A stretch of DNA of 64,000 nt from Anaerorhabdus sp036636695 (GTDB lineage Bacteria; Bacillota_I; Bacilli_A; Erysipelotrichales; Erysipelotrichaceae). The stretch lies in the NCBI RefSeq assembly GCF_036636695.1, contig NZ_JAVWNW010000002.1; one strand, given 5' to 3'. The notes below the pieces were generated by a model. The model did no database searches, was not told the DNA's origin, and saw only the letters and a program-made list of their open reading frames with translations. The stretch's first letter is position 1. Every line of letters begins with the position of its first letter. Shown piece by piece: positions 23,069 to 31,095 of this stretch. Position numbers and translations under genes: made by a program.

Positions 23069-24772
23069 GTGGAAGGAAAAAAGCGAAAATATCGATTAAG
23101 AAATATCAGTAGCCAAATATCTATTTTATATATGTCGATTAGTTTAGCGATTATACTTATTTTTAGTGTGGTTATTTTTTATAATGTTTCTAATATTTTC
23201 GTTAATGATGCAGTTAAACAAATCAAAATGAATTTGAATCAAAGTAGTGATTACTTATCTTTGTATATTGAAAAAGTAAAACTGACTTCGAGTTTGATGG
23301 CAGATAATCCCAATTTGATATCTTATCTAAAACAAAATGATGATGAACTGAATGTTAGAAATGAAATTTCTACAGTATTAGAAGCAGATCCATATTTAGA
23401 AACCATTGTAATTGTAGCAAATGATGGACGAGTTATCTCTAATGAAGAAAAGCTAGAGATGCAAGTCTCTGATAACATGATGGAAGAAGAATGGTATCAA
23501 CATGCGATTAGTGATAACATGCCTTTCTTAACAGGTGCACGGATGCAAAAATTATCAATGGATAATGATAAATGGGTTATTTCATTAAGTAGAGAAATTA
23601 CCGATGATCAGGGTAATAATTTAGGTGTTTTACTAATTGATATTAATTATGAATTTATAACAGAATATATAAGTGCATTGAATTTAGATCAAGATGGATT
23701 TGTATTTATTATCGATAAGAATCAAAATTTGGTTTATCATAATGATTTGTCCTACTTTATTGAATCAGATAAACAAGAAGAATTGAAACAATATTTGAAT
23801 AATACCAACAACAAAGGTTTGCTGACTTATCAAGTACCAATTAATAATACGGATTGGTCAATGATTGGTGTTTCTTACTTGAATAGTTTGGGACAATTAC
23901 GCAGACAATTGTTAGAACTCATTGCAATTACTGGACTAATCATATTAGCAGGTGTTACTTTCTTAGGAAGATTACTAGTCAAGCGTATTTCTAATCCTTT
24001 GCGTGAATTAACAGTGGCAATGCAAGATGCAGAAAGTTTTGTACCAGCGAAGGTTAATCCAGATAGTTCTGATGAAGTAAAAAGTTTAGTTCAAAACTAC
24101 AATGATATGTTAATTAGAATTAAGGACTTATTAGAAAAATTATCAATCAGTGAAAATGAAAGAAAAGAATTAGAAATTAAAGTTCTTATGGGACAAATAA
24201 ATCCCCACTTCTTATACAATACATTAGATACAATTATTTGGATGTCAGAATTCAAAGAAAATGAACAAGTGATAGAACTAACAAAATCGCTTGCGAAGTT
24301 CTTCCGACTAAGTTTGTCAAAAGGAAATAATCTAATTCCGCTAGCACAGGAAATTGACCATTTGAAACAGTATTTATTTATCCAAAAACAACGATATGGA
24401 GATAAGTTAACATATGATATCCATATTGATGAATCTTTAAATAATTACTTAGTTCCTCGCATTATCTTACAACCGATTGTTGAAAATAGTATTTATCATG
24501 GAATTAAGAATTTAGATGGTCCAGGGAAAATTGATGTAGAAGCTTATCTTGAAAATAATCATTTAATTATTGTAGTTAAAGACAATGGGGGAGGGTTTAA
24601 TCCTAAACAAGTTGATAAAACAAATGTAGCACAATTAAGTGGTATTGGTATTGATAATGTAATACAAAGAATCAAACTATATTGTGGTGAAGAGTATGGA
24701 TTAACCATTGAATCGACAGAACATGTAGGGACAACAGTCACATTAGTATTGGCTGTAAATTTAGAAAATTAA
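23069..24772 (+). CDS. YesM/LytS-class sensor histidine kinase
   Basis: A 567-residue kinase. Membrane helix 1 (about 18-43), an extracytosolic Cache-like sensor (about 50-280), helix 2 (about 283-305), HAMP (about 306-360), His_kinase domain with the phosphorylated His in INPHFLYNTLD (near 380), and an ATPase domain with PIVENSIYHGI and KDNGGGF. It starts at GTG 23069 after GAGGAAA, 2 bases behind the response regulator. The extracytosolic sensor lies in the same compartment as MsrAB, which fits detection of envelope oxidative stress. Confidence 0.9.
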   Translation: MEGKKRKYRLRNISSQISILYMSISLAIILIFSVVIFYNVSNIFVNDAVKQIKMNLNQSSDYLSLYIEKVKLTSSLMADNPNLISYLKQNDDELNVRNEISTVLEADPYLETIVIVANDGRVISNEEKLEMQVSDNMMEEEWYQHAISDNMPFLTGARMQKLSMDNDKWVISLSREITDDQGNNLGVLLIDINYEFITEYISALNLDQDGFVFIIDKNQNLVYHNDLSYFIESDKQEELKQYLNNTNNKGLLTYQVPINNTDWSMIGVSYLNSLGQLRRQLLELIAITGLIILAGVTFLGRLLVKRISNPLRELTVAMQDAESFVPAKVNPDSSDEVKSLVQNYNDMLIRIKDLLEKLSISENERKELEIKVLMGQINPHFLYNTLDTIIWMSEFKENEQVIELTKSLAKFFRLSLSKGNNLIPLAQEIDHLKQYLFIQKQRYGDKLTYDIHIDESLNNYLVPRIILQPIVENSIYHGIKNLDGPGKIDVEAYLENNHLIIVVKDNGGGFNPKQVDKTNVAQLSGIGIDNVIQRIKLYCGEEYGLTIESTEHVGTTVTLVLAVNLEN

Positions 24773-24826
24773 CTTTATCATTTACAAGATATCTATCTTT
24801 GTTTTTTTGAAATCAGAAGTTTAATT

Positions 24827-24860
24827 CAACCGTCTTTATAGATGGTTGTTTTTATTTTTC
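24827..24860 (+). terminator. Terminator of the ccdA-msrAB-two-component operon
   Basis: A 9-bp stem CAACCGTCT / AGATGGTTG with a TTAT loop and a T-rich tail. Confidence 0.85.
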
Positions 24861-24963
24861 TTATAGGTCATAAAATAATCTTATTTGTAATGAGAAAGGA
24901 AGTAGCATATAATAATGAAAACTTATTTATAGTAAGGTGAATAATAAGTAGGGGGAGTGGAGT

Positions 24964-26307
24964 ATGGATCGAAAGTTAAAGGGGAGAGAATACTTTTATA
25001 TTAGTTCAATGTTATTTGGTTTATTTTTTGGAGCAGGCAATTTGATTTTTCCGGTACATATGGGTCAAGAAGCAGGGAGTAATGTATTTCTTGCGAATAT
25101 TGGTTTCTTAATTACTGGAGTCGGGTTACCTTTTTTAGGGATTATTGCAATGGGTATATCAAAAAGTGAAGGTCTGTTTGATATGGCAAGTCGTGTAAGT
25201 AAGAAATATGCATATATTTTTACAATACTTTTATATCTTGTTATTGGTCCATTCTTTGCATTACCGCGTTTAGCAACAACTTCTTTTGAAATTGGAATAG
25301 CTCCATTTGTAGAGGAATCTAATATAGGAATAGTATTAGCGATATTTAGCATAGCTTTTTTTGTAATCGCATGTTTTTATGCAAGAAAATCATCTAAGTT
25401 ATTAATCTATGTTGGTAAGGTGTTAAATCCTTTATTTTTAGTTTTGTTACTTATACTTTTTGTGATTGCTTTTATAAATCCAATGGGAACAATTAGTGAG
25501 ATAGCAGTACAAAGTAGTTATCAATCGCAGCCATTTTTCACAGGTTTTATACAAGGGTATAATACATTGGATGCTCTAGCTAGTTTAGCGTTTGGAATTA
25601 TAGTTATTGGAACATTAAGAAATAAAGGTGTTAATGAGCCAAAGAACATTGCGATGGATACAGTTAAATCAGGAATTCTTACTGTGATATTAATGGGATT
25701 AATTTATAGTTTGTTAGCATACATGGGAGCAATGAGTGTAGGACAACTTACAGTAAGTGCTAACGGAGGAATAGCTCTAGCGCAAATAACACATTATTAT
25801 TTAGGAAGTTTTGGAAGTGTTGTTGTGGCTGCTATTGTTATTGTAGCTTGTTTAAAAACTGCTATTGGATTGATTTCATCATTCTCAGAAACATTTGTAG
25901 GCTTATTTCCTAAAGGTAAATATTTGGTATTTGCAATAGCAGTGAGTGCTATGGCTTGTTTATTTGCAAATGCTGGTTTAACAAAAATTATTGAATTTTC
26001 AATTCCTGTATTAATGTTTTTATATCCGCTAGCAATGACATTAATTCTATTATCACTATTTGGATCATTCTTTAATCATAGTAGAATTGTTTATCAAATG
26101 ACAACGGGATTCACATTAATTGCAGCTATCTTTGATGGATTAAATGCATGTCCACCATTTATTCGCAATACATCAATAGTTCAAAGTATAATTTCAATTG
26201 GAAGTAACTTACCATTTTTTGAAATAGGAATGGGTTGGGTGGTGCCTGCCTGCATAGGATTTATTATTGGTATCATTTTGATGGTAATGAATAAAGAGAA
26301 AAAATAG
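24964..26307 (+). CDS. brnQ: Branched-chain amino acid carrier BrnQ/LIV-II family
   Basis: A 447-residue membrane protein with twelve hydrophobic segments. The N-terminus LFGLFFGAGNLIFPVHMGQEAG is the diagnostic LIVCS (BrnQ) sequence, here split as SSMLFGLFFGAGN then LIFPVHMG. The family imports leucine, isoleucine and valine coupled to Na+ or H+. The start follows GGGGGAGTGGAG. No T-box or other structured leader was seen in the 190 bp upstream. It is transcribed alone and ends at an imperfect hairpin near 26318-26356. Confidence 0.9.
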   Translation: MDRKLKGREYFYISSMLFGLFFGAGNLIFPVHMGQEAGSNVFLANIGFLITGVGLPFLGIIAMGISKSEGLFDMASRVSKKYAYIFTILLYLVIGPFFALPRLATTSFEIGIAPFVEESNIGIVLAIFSIAFFVIACFYARKSSKLLIYVGKVLNPLFLVLLLILFVIAFINPMGTISEIAVQSSYQSQPFFTGFIQGYNTLDALASLAFGIIVIGTLRNKGVNEPKNIAMDTVKSGILTVILMGLIYSLLAYMGAMSVGQLTVSANGGIALAQITHYYLGSFGSVVVAAIVIVACLKTAIGLISSFSETFVGLFPKGKYLVFAIAVSAMACLFANAGLTKIIEFSIPVLMFLYPLAMTLILLSLFGSFFNHSRIVYQMTTGFTLIAAIFDGLNACPPFIRNTSIVQSIISIGSNLPFFEIGMGWVVPACIGFIIGIILMVMNKEKK

Positions 26308-26317
26308 ATATGACAAA

Positions 26318-26356
26318 TAAAGGCGATAATCAAAATTCAGATTTCGCTTTTTTAAT
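26318..26356 (+). terminator. Probable terminator of brnQ
   Basis: An imperfect stem around AAAGGCGATAATC and GATTTCGCTTTTTT with a T-run. Confidence 0.55.
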
Positions 26357-26418
26357 GTCAAAAAAATTATTGAAATAGTAATGTACAGAATATTAAATTT
26401 ATTATTTATAGATAGCAG

Positions 26419-26447
26419 TTGACAAAAAAGGAGAAGTCGTATATTAT
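26419..26447 (+). promoter_or_regulatory. Promoter of feoA
   Basis: Consensus TTGACA at 26419 and TATTAT at 26442, 17-bp spacer. The last base of the -10 overlaps the first base of operator box C, so repressor binding would block the start of transcription. Confidence 0.85.
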
Positions 26448-26466
26448 AGTTAGGTATAACTAACTC
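26447..26466. promoter_or_regulatory. Iron-type operator box C at the feoA promoter
   Basis: TAGTTAG-GTATAA-CTAACTC, the third copy of the palindrome also found twice before the ABC operon. It overlaps the -10 box and start point of the feoA promoter, a repressor position. Confidence 0.8.
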
Positions 26467-26498
26467 GTGATTTTTTAGACAAGGAAGAGGTAAAGAGG

Positions 26499-26714
26499 AT
26501 GACATTATTGAATGCAAAAATTGGTGAAAAATACATAATAACGTGTATTGAAACAAATGATGAAGAACTAAATAATTTTCTTTTTACTTTGGGATGCTAT
26601 TCAGGTCAAGAAATTACTTTAGTTTCAAAAATTAGTGGTAATTACGTTGTTTCGATAAAAGATGGTCGATATAATATCGATACAGATTTAGCGAATGCAA
26701 TCGTAATATCATAA
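26499..26714 (+). CDS. feoA: Ferrous iron transport protein A
   Basis: A 71-residue SH3-like FeoA protein. Recognisable features are the central turn FTLGCYSGQEITLVSK and the C-terminal strand VSIKDGRYNIDTDLANAIVI. FeoA binds to or supports FeoB in ferrous iron uptake. Its promoter carries an iron-type operator, and feoB follows after 54 bp with another operator copy between. Start ATG 26499; GAGG motifs lie upstream, with the best one at 26485-26490. Confidence 0.9.
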   Translation: MTLLNAKIGEKYIITCIETNDEELNNFLFTLGCYSGQEITLVSKISGNYVVSIKDGRYNIDTDLANAIVIS

Positions 26715-26728
26715 ATTTTTTTATTTAT

Positions 26729-26748
26729 GAGTTAGTCATAACTAACCG
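26729..26748. promoter_or_regulatory. Iron-type operator box D between feoA and feoB
   Basis: GAGTTAG-TCATAA-CTAACCG, fourth copy of the motif, 20 bp before the feoB start. It suggests that feoB also has separately repressed transcription, although no clear -35/-10 pair was found just upstream. Confidence 0.7.
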
Positions 26749-26768
26749 AAAAGATGAGGAGATAAAAA

Positions 26769-28781
26769 ATGAGAATTGCACTTACAGGTAATCCAAATAG
26801 TGGAAAAACAACCCTTTATAACGCACTCACAGGTAGAATGGAGCGCGTTGGTAACTGGGCTGGGGTAACAGTTGAAAAAAAAGAAAGTTCAATCAAATCA
26901 AGCTATACAAATGGAAAAGAAAATTTAATAGCGATTGACTTACCAGGAGCATATTCCATGTCACCATTTACATCTGAAGAAAGTATTACGAGTTCGTACG
27001 TTAAAAACGAAAAACCAGATGTAATCATTAATATTGTAGATGCAACGAATTTAAGTCGTAGTTTATTTTTTACTACACAGCTATTAGAGTTGGGTATACC
27101 CGTAGTAGTTGCATTAAATAAAAGTGATATTAATCAGAAAAAAGGAACTGTGATTGATATACGTAAATTATCACAAGAACTTCATTGTCCCGTAATTGAG
27201 ACAATTTCAATCTCTACCACTAATAATGGATTAAAAGAAGTGGTAGAAAGTGTACTTAGTGTTTTTGGTAAATCTCAAGAATCACCATACATGCAAGGTA
27301 ATATAGATTTGCACAATAAAAAAATGGTAGAGGAAGCAGATAGAAAACGTTTTGAATTTGTTAATTTACTTGTATCAAAAGTTGAAGAAAGAAAAATACT
27401 GACTAGTGATAATAATTTCCAAGATAAGATTGATGCAGTATTGGCACACAAGTGGTTAGGTATTCCCTTCTTTGTTGCGATTATGTGGGCAGTCTTTGCA
27501 ATATCGCAAACATATTTAGGACCTTTTATTGCAGATTATCTTGTATCCTTAATTGAAAGTTTTCAGGGATGGGTTGGTACACTTGTTGAAGGTGCTTCAC
27601 CTTTTCTTCAAGCATTGCTTGTTGATGGAATCATTGGAGGATTTGGTGCTGTTGTAGGATTCTTACCATTGGTTATGGTGATGTACTTCTTGATTGCACT
27701 ATTAGAAGATTGTGGATACATGGCACGTGTAGCTGTCGTTATGGATCGATTCTTTAAAAAAGTAGGACTTTCTGGAAAATCAATTATTCCAATGGTTATC
27801 GGTACTGGATGTGCAATTCCAGGTGTTATGGCTTGTCGTACAATTCGTGATGAGCGTGAAAGAAGAACAACAGCAATGTTGACTCCGTTTATGCCTTGTG
27901 GAGCAAAACTTCCAGTAATTGCATTATTCGCAGGGGTGTTTTTCCAAGATGCATCATGGGTAGGTACATTAATGTATTTTGTAGGAATTATTTTGATTTT
28001 TGTTGGTGCACTTGTTATTCAAAAAATTACAGGTCATAAGTTTAGAAAATCATTCTTTATTCTAGAATTACCTGAATATAAAGTTCCAAGTATCAAACGT
28101 GCATTTTTATCAATGATGGCACGTGCAAAATCATTTATCATTAAGGCGGCAACGATAATATTAGTATGTAATGCTTTAGTACAAATTATGCAAACATTCA
28201 ATTGGAATTTACAAGTAGTTGCAGAAGGAGCAGAAAACACATCAATTCTAGCATCCATCGCATCGCCATTTGCATTTTTATTAATTCCATTAGGTTTTGG
28301 CTTGTGGCAACTTGCAGCAGCAGCCATTACTGGATTTATCGCAAAGGAAAATGTTGTGGGGACACTTGCGGTAGTATATGGAATTACAAATTTTATTGAT
28401 GTTGAAGAGTTAGCATTAGTTAGTGGTTCAAGTGAGGTAGCGACAATTATGGGAATTACTTCAGTAGCAGCATTAGCATACTTAATGTTTAATTTATTTA
28501 CACCACCTTGTTTTGCTGCAATAGGTGCAATGAATGCAGAGATGCAAAATAAGAAATGGTTGTTTGGAGGAATTGCGCTACAGTTTGGAGCAGGATATAT
28601 TGTGGCATTTATCGTTTACCAATTTGGAACATTACTTACAACAGGAATAGTAGGTTCTGGATTCATACCAGGTTTAATTGTTGTTTCTCTGCTTATTTTA
28701 ATTCTTGTCATTCTTATGAATAAGGGTGATAAAAAAATTGATGATTATTCATTAGGAAGTAAAAACACGTTAAACGTGTAG
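26769..28781 (+). CDS. feoB: Ferrous iron transporter FeoB
   Basis: A 670-residue protein: an N-terminal G domain (1-about 165; G1 GNPNSGKTT, the GNWAGVTVEKK switch, G3 DLPGAYS, G4 NKSD), a helical spacer, and a membrane domain with two Gate motifs and the conserved cysteine segments GTGCAIPGVMACRT and TPFMPCGAKLPV. It imports Fe2+ at the plasma membrane in anaerobic or microaerobic conditions. Length is slightly below the E. coli protein, as is usual in Bacillota. GAGGAG precedes the ATG. A small Cys-rich partner follows at 9 bp. Confidence 0.97.
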   Translation: MRIALTGNPNSGKTTLYNALTGRMERVGNWAGVTVEKKESSIKSSYTNGKENLIAIDLPGAYSMSPFTSEESITSSYVKNEKPDVIINIVDATNLSRSLFFTTQLLELGIPVVVALNKSDINQKKGTVIDIRKLSQELHCPVIETISISTTNNGLKEVVESVLSVFGKSQESPYMQGNIDLHNKKMVEEADRKRFEFVNLLVSKVEERKILTSDNNFQDKIDAVLAHKWLGIPFFVAIMWAVFAISQTYLGPFIADYLVSLIESFQGWVGTLVEGASPFLQALLVDGIIGGFGAVVGFLPLVMVMYFLIALLEDCGYMARVAVVMDRFFKKVGLSGKSIIPMVIGTGCAIPGVMACRTIRDERERRTTAMLTPFMPCGAKLPVIALFAGVFFQDASWVGTLMYFVGIILIFVGALVIQKITGHKFRKSFFILELPEYKVPSIKRAFLSMMARAKSFIIKAATIILVCNALVQIMQTFNWNLQVVAEGAENTSILASIASPFAFLLIPLGFGLWQLAAAAITGFIAKENVVGTLAVVYGITNFIDVEELALVSGSSEVATIMGITSVAALAYLMFNLFTPPCFAAIGAMNAEMQNKKWLFGGIALQFGAGYIVAFIVYQFGTLLTTGIVGSGFIPGLIVVSLLILILVILMNKGDKKIDDYSLGSKNTLNV

Positions 28782-28790
28782 AGATGAAAT

Positions 28791-28937
28791 ATGGATTTTG
28801 TGGTTGTGGCTTTAATAGGTTTAATACTGACTATAGCTATAATTTATATAGTTAAGTCAAAGAAAAACGGTAATAAATGTATAGGTTGTCCAGATGGGAA
28901 AAAATGTTCTGGTTCTGGATGTGGCTCTAAATGTTAA
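28791..28937 (+). CDS. FeoB-associated Cys-rich membrane protein
   Basis: A 48-residue protein, MDFVVVALIGLILTIAIIYI followed by a basic stretch and a cysteine-rich tail with CIGCPDGKKC and GCGSKC. One membrane helix plus a short Cys-rich tail immediately behind feoB is the pattern of the FeoB-associated family (PF12669 by memory). The six cysteines may hand over or sense iron. It starts 9 bp after the feoB stop and is certainly in the same transcript. Confidence 0.85.
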   Translation: MDFVVVALIGLILTIAIIYIVKSKKNGNKCIGCPDGKKCSGSGCGSKC

Positions 28938-28970
28938 AAAAAGATATCTTATCATGAAGATGTAAGAAAA

Positions 28971-29023
28971 AAGCAGATACACGGAAAATACAGAGATGTA
29001 TTTAAAGCGTATCTGCTTTTTAT
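28971..29023 (+). terminator. Terminator of the feo operon
   Basis: An outer stem AAGCAGATAC / GATCTGCTT-type pairing (28971-28980 with 29009-29018) encloses an inner stem AAATAC / GTATTT. A T-run follows. Confidence 0.8.
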
Positions 29024-29046
29024 TATGAAGTAGGAACTGATAAGGA

Positions 29047-29697
29047 TTAACTGCATTTTTTAAGTATCATCGTTATACCTATGATAATGAATAAGATACT
29101 GCATGCAATACCAAATAACGAACTACTAATAATTGCATTTTCAATTGTGCCATTTAATTCTATAAGTGCGCATTGTACCATAACGATAGTCACCGTAGCA
29201 TCTATAAAAGAAAAGATTTTCAAAGTAGATATAATTGGATTTTTAATTTTTCTAGAAACAATGATTCCATATATTGAAGTGTATATTTTGAAGAATGCGA
29301 CTCCTGCAATACCATATACTAAATAATAAGGGTATGTAGTATGAGAACCAAAAACATACATTCTAATACATACAAATAGATAAGCAATTCCAGTAATACA
29401 AACAAATATCCCACTTCTTTGAAATATCATCAATTGTTTGTTTTTACTTGTATTATCATCAAGAGTACATCGTTTTAATAGAGCATATTCATATAAAACT
29501 TGACCTTTTGCACTGCATAGTACTAAAGAATATATTGCTGTTGTAATAAACCAAGGTGATTGCAAAACGAATCCAAGAATTAATTTTGCAATGCTAACTA
29601 TAATGTTAGAGACAAATGATCCTGCAGAAGAGAGAACAGTACGATCATAATAGCTTTTGAAATATCGATCTTTGTAATGTAGAATTAAACTCATCAT
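29047..29697 (-). CDS. Six-helix membrane protein of unknown function
   Basis: A 216-residue protein with about six hydrophobic segments. A stretch around residues 30-65 (SIAKLILGFVLQSPW, then TAIYSLVLCSAKGQ) faintly recalls the first helices of cation diffusion facilitators, but the metal-binding residues are not evident. I do not recognise a family with confidence. AGGAG precedes the start. It lies 112 bp downstream of the small-protein operon on the same strand and may be the last gene of that transcript. Confidence 0.6.
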   Translation of the reverse strand: MMSLILHYKDRYFKSYYDRTVLSSAGSFVSNIIVSIAKLILGFVLQSPWFITTAIYSLVLCSAKGQVLYEYALLKRCTLDDNTSKNKQLMIFQRSGIFVCITGIAYLFVCIRMYVFGSHTTYPYYLVYGIAGVAFFKIYTSIYGIIVSRKIKNPIISTLKIFSFIDATVTIVMVQCALIELNGTIENAIISSSLFGIACSILFIIIGITMILKKCS

Positions 29698-29809
29698 TTT
29701 TTAGCTCCTAAGATGAAAATCAAATGTGGTAACAATTAATAGATATAGAAATAGTAACAACTCTCATATCTAGTTAATTCCAGAATATATTTTATTTCAT
29801 GATATATAT

Positions 29810-30331
29810 TTAAGTTAGTAACCCATTTGCCTTTTCGCAAACTTCGTAAATTTCATCATATTTTTTATCAATAAGGGGATTAATTTTATTGATTTGCTTA
29901 CTTTTAAGTAAAGAGTAACAAAAGTATGGTAATATCCAACAAATGAATCCAGGAATTGCTGCAATGATGGATACTATGATATTTGGAGTTACTGCAGTAA
30001 TTGCAAATACAGATATTGCCATACATACACATCCAATTAGACCAATTGTAAATGCTGTAATTGTGGGCATGATTGTTTTAGATCTTTCTAACTCATTCAC
30101 TTCTTCTACACATGCATCAAATTGACGACTTAAACGTATTAACTCTGCTTTATTGCGTATTTTTCGATCTCGCTTGAATTTGATTGCTAAGCCTCCTTTC
30201 AAAGAATTAGGAAGTGATGATTCTAAAATCCAGCCGAAATTGTGATACCCATCAATATATAGAGATTCCATTTCTGGATTAATAATCATACTTTTGTATT
30301 CATAACCAATAAATGTATTTTCTTCAATCAT
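29810..30331 (-). CDS. Two-helix membrane protein of unknown function
   Basis: A 173-residue protein. The N-terminal part is soluble and rich in charge (with GYHNFGWILESS and IKFKRDRKIRNKAELIRLSRQ), then a helix of coiled-coil character, two membrane helices (about 88-140) and a charged C-terminal tail. It resembles uncharacterised proteins that accompany the coiled-coil protein encoded just upstream in other gut Bacillota, from memory only. The start overlaps the stop of that gene by 8 bases, so the two are coupled. Confidence 0.6.
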   Translation of the reverse strand: MIEENTFIGYEYKSMIINPEMESLYIDGYHNFGWILESSLPNSLKGGLAIKFKRDRKIRNKAELIRLSRQFDACVEEVNELERSKTIMPTITAFTIGLIGCVCMAISVFAITAVTPNIIVSIIAAIPGFICWILPYFCYSLLKSKQINKINPLIDKKYDEIYEVCEKANGLLT

Positions 30332-30551
30332 TTCTACTGTCTTCCTTTCTTTTTTTGTCTAATCTTTTTTTAGCTTCATCAACAGTTTCATTCTCGTTTA
30401 ATAAATATTTTTCAACAAACTTATCTTCTATTTTTTGATATCCGTCAACAACTTCTTCTTCAATTTTTTTGTAACTTCCAACAACAGAGTCCTCAATTCT
30501 TTTATAAGTTTTTACTACTTTTGTTTCTATTTCATTTAACTTCTTGTTCAT
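30324..30551 (-). CDS. Small amphipathic protein with 11-residue repeats
   Basis: A 75-residue protein built from about four 11-residue repeats of the form VVxxYxxIExx (VVKTYKRIEDS, VVGSYKKIEEE, VVDGYQKIEDK, FVEKYLLNENE), with a basic tail after TVDEAKKRL. Hydrophobic residues at positions 1, 2, 5 and 8 of an 11-residue period give an amphipathic helix of the type that binds membranes. A longer frame up to 30665 overlaps the upstream gene and lacks a ribosome site; AAAGGA and TAGG precede the ATG at 30551. It lies one base after the upstream stop codon. Function unknown, probably at the membrane surface. Confidence 0.7.
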   Translation of the reverse strand: MNKKLNEIETKVVKTYKRIEDSVVGSYKKIEEEVVDGYQKIEDKFVEKYLLNENETVDEAKKRLDKKRKEDSRND

Positions 30552-30552
30552 C

Positions 30553-30921
30553 CTATTTAATTCCTTTCCAGATTGGAAATAGACTAAGTAAAACAAGAAT
30601 TCCGCAAAGACCAATACCAATGCCAAGAATAAGGTTTCCCCAAACCATCGCGTTGCACATACCAATACCCAATCCCAAAGATCCAGTGATACTTAATAGA
30701 ATGATTAATAATCCTTTACCTGTTATTTTAATTGCAGGTAAATTTTCCATCTTGCGCCATACTAAAATTGTGATTAATCCAAATACTAAACCTATGCAAC
30801 CGATTACGACTCCTTGATTAAACAAATTCCATTCAGGTTGTAAAGCCATACACATACCTAAACCAAAGAATACAATACTTATTGTTCCTAAAATCATTGC
30901 TGCAAAACTACTTTTTTTCAT
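30553..30921 (-). CDS. Four-helix small membrane protein of unknown function
   Basis: A 122-residue protein with four hydrophobic segments. Repeated GMC motifs (FGLGMCMALQPEWN, then GLGIGMCNAMVWGN) suggest internal duplication. It heads an operon with the 11-residue-repeat protein and a two-helix protein. The second ATG (30921) is chosen because AGAGG sits 8 bases upstream; the ATG at 30927 is only two bases from it. The promoter region carries PhoP-like direct repeats also found before the adjacent two-component system, which suggests control by it. Confidence 0.65.
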   Translation of the reverse strand: MKKSSFAAMILGTISIVFFGLGMCMALQPEWNLFNQGVVIGCIGLVFGLITILVWRKMENLPAIKITGKGLLIILLSITGSLGLGIGMCNAMVWGNLILGIGIGLCGILVLLSLFPIWKGIK

Positions 30922-30995
30922 TGCCATTACCTCTATATTTTTTCTTTCTATGACAGTATCTACTTTATAGAGTTTATATTTGTGAATTGATTATA

Positions 30996-31017
30996 AAATG
31001 TTTACGAAATGTTAATT
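30996..31017 (-). promoter_or_regulatory. PhoP-like direct repeat upstream of the small membrane operon
   Basis: Read on the minus strand: TTAACA-N5-TAAACA, two half sites in 11-bp register, 75 bp upstream of the first gene. The same architecture precedes the response regulator gene at 32864-32885. A TATAAT on the minus strand lies directly beside it at 30990-30995. Confidence 0.55.
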
Positions 31018-31054
31018 ATAATTGAATATTTATTCATAGGTTGTGAAATATAAA

Positions 31055-31095
31055 AAAAAAACAGTCTTCTTAATTAGATAAAACTGTTTTTATTT
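31055..31095 (-). terminator. Terminator of the two-component system
   Basis: Read on the minus strand: AAACAGT and ACTGTTT arms around an 18-base loop, then a run of T, overlapping the kinase stop codon. Confidence 0.75.

Noticed and set aside
24860..24963. T-box or other amino acid riboswitch before brnQ
   Set aside because: No T-box consensus or specifier-type stem is visible in the short leader.
30324..30665. N-terminal hydrophobic extension of the 11-residue-repeat protein
   Set aside because: The extension is antisense-free but out of frame with, and fully inside, the upstream four-helix gene. The internal ATG at 30551 has a ribosome site.
31055..31095. A terminator serving a plus-strand gene
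   Set aside because: There is no plus-strand gene ending here; the T-run follows the stem on the minus strand after the kinase gene.
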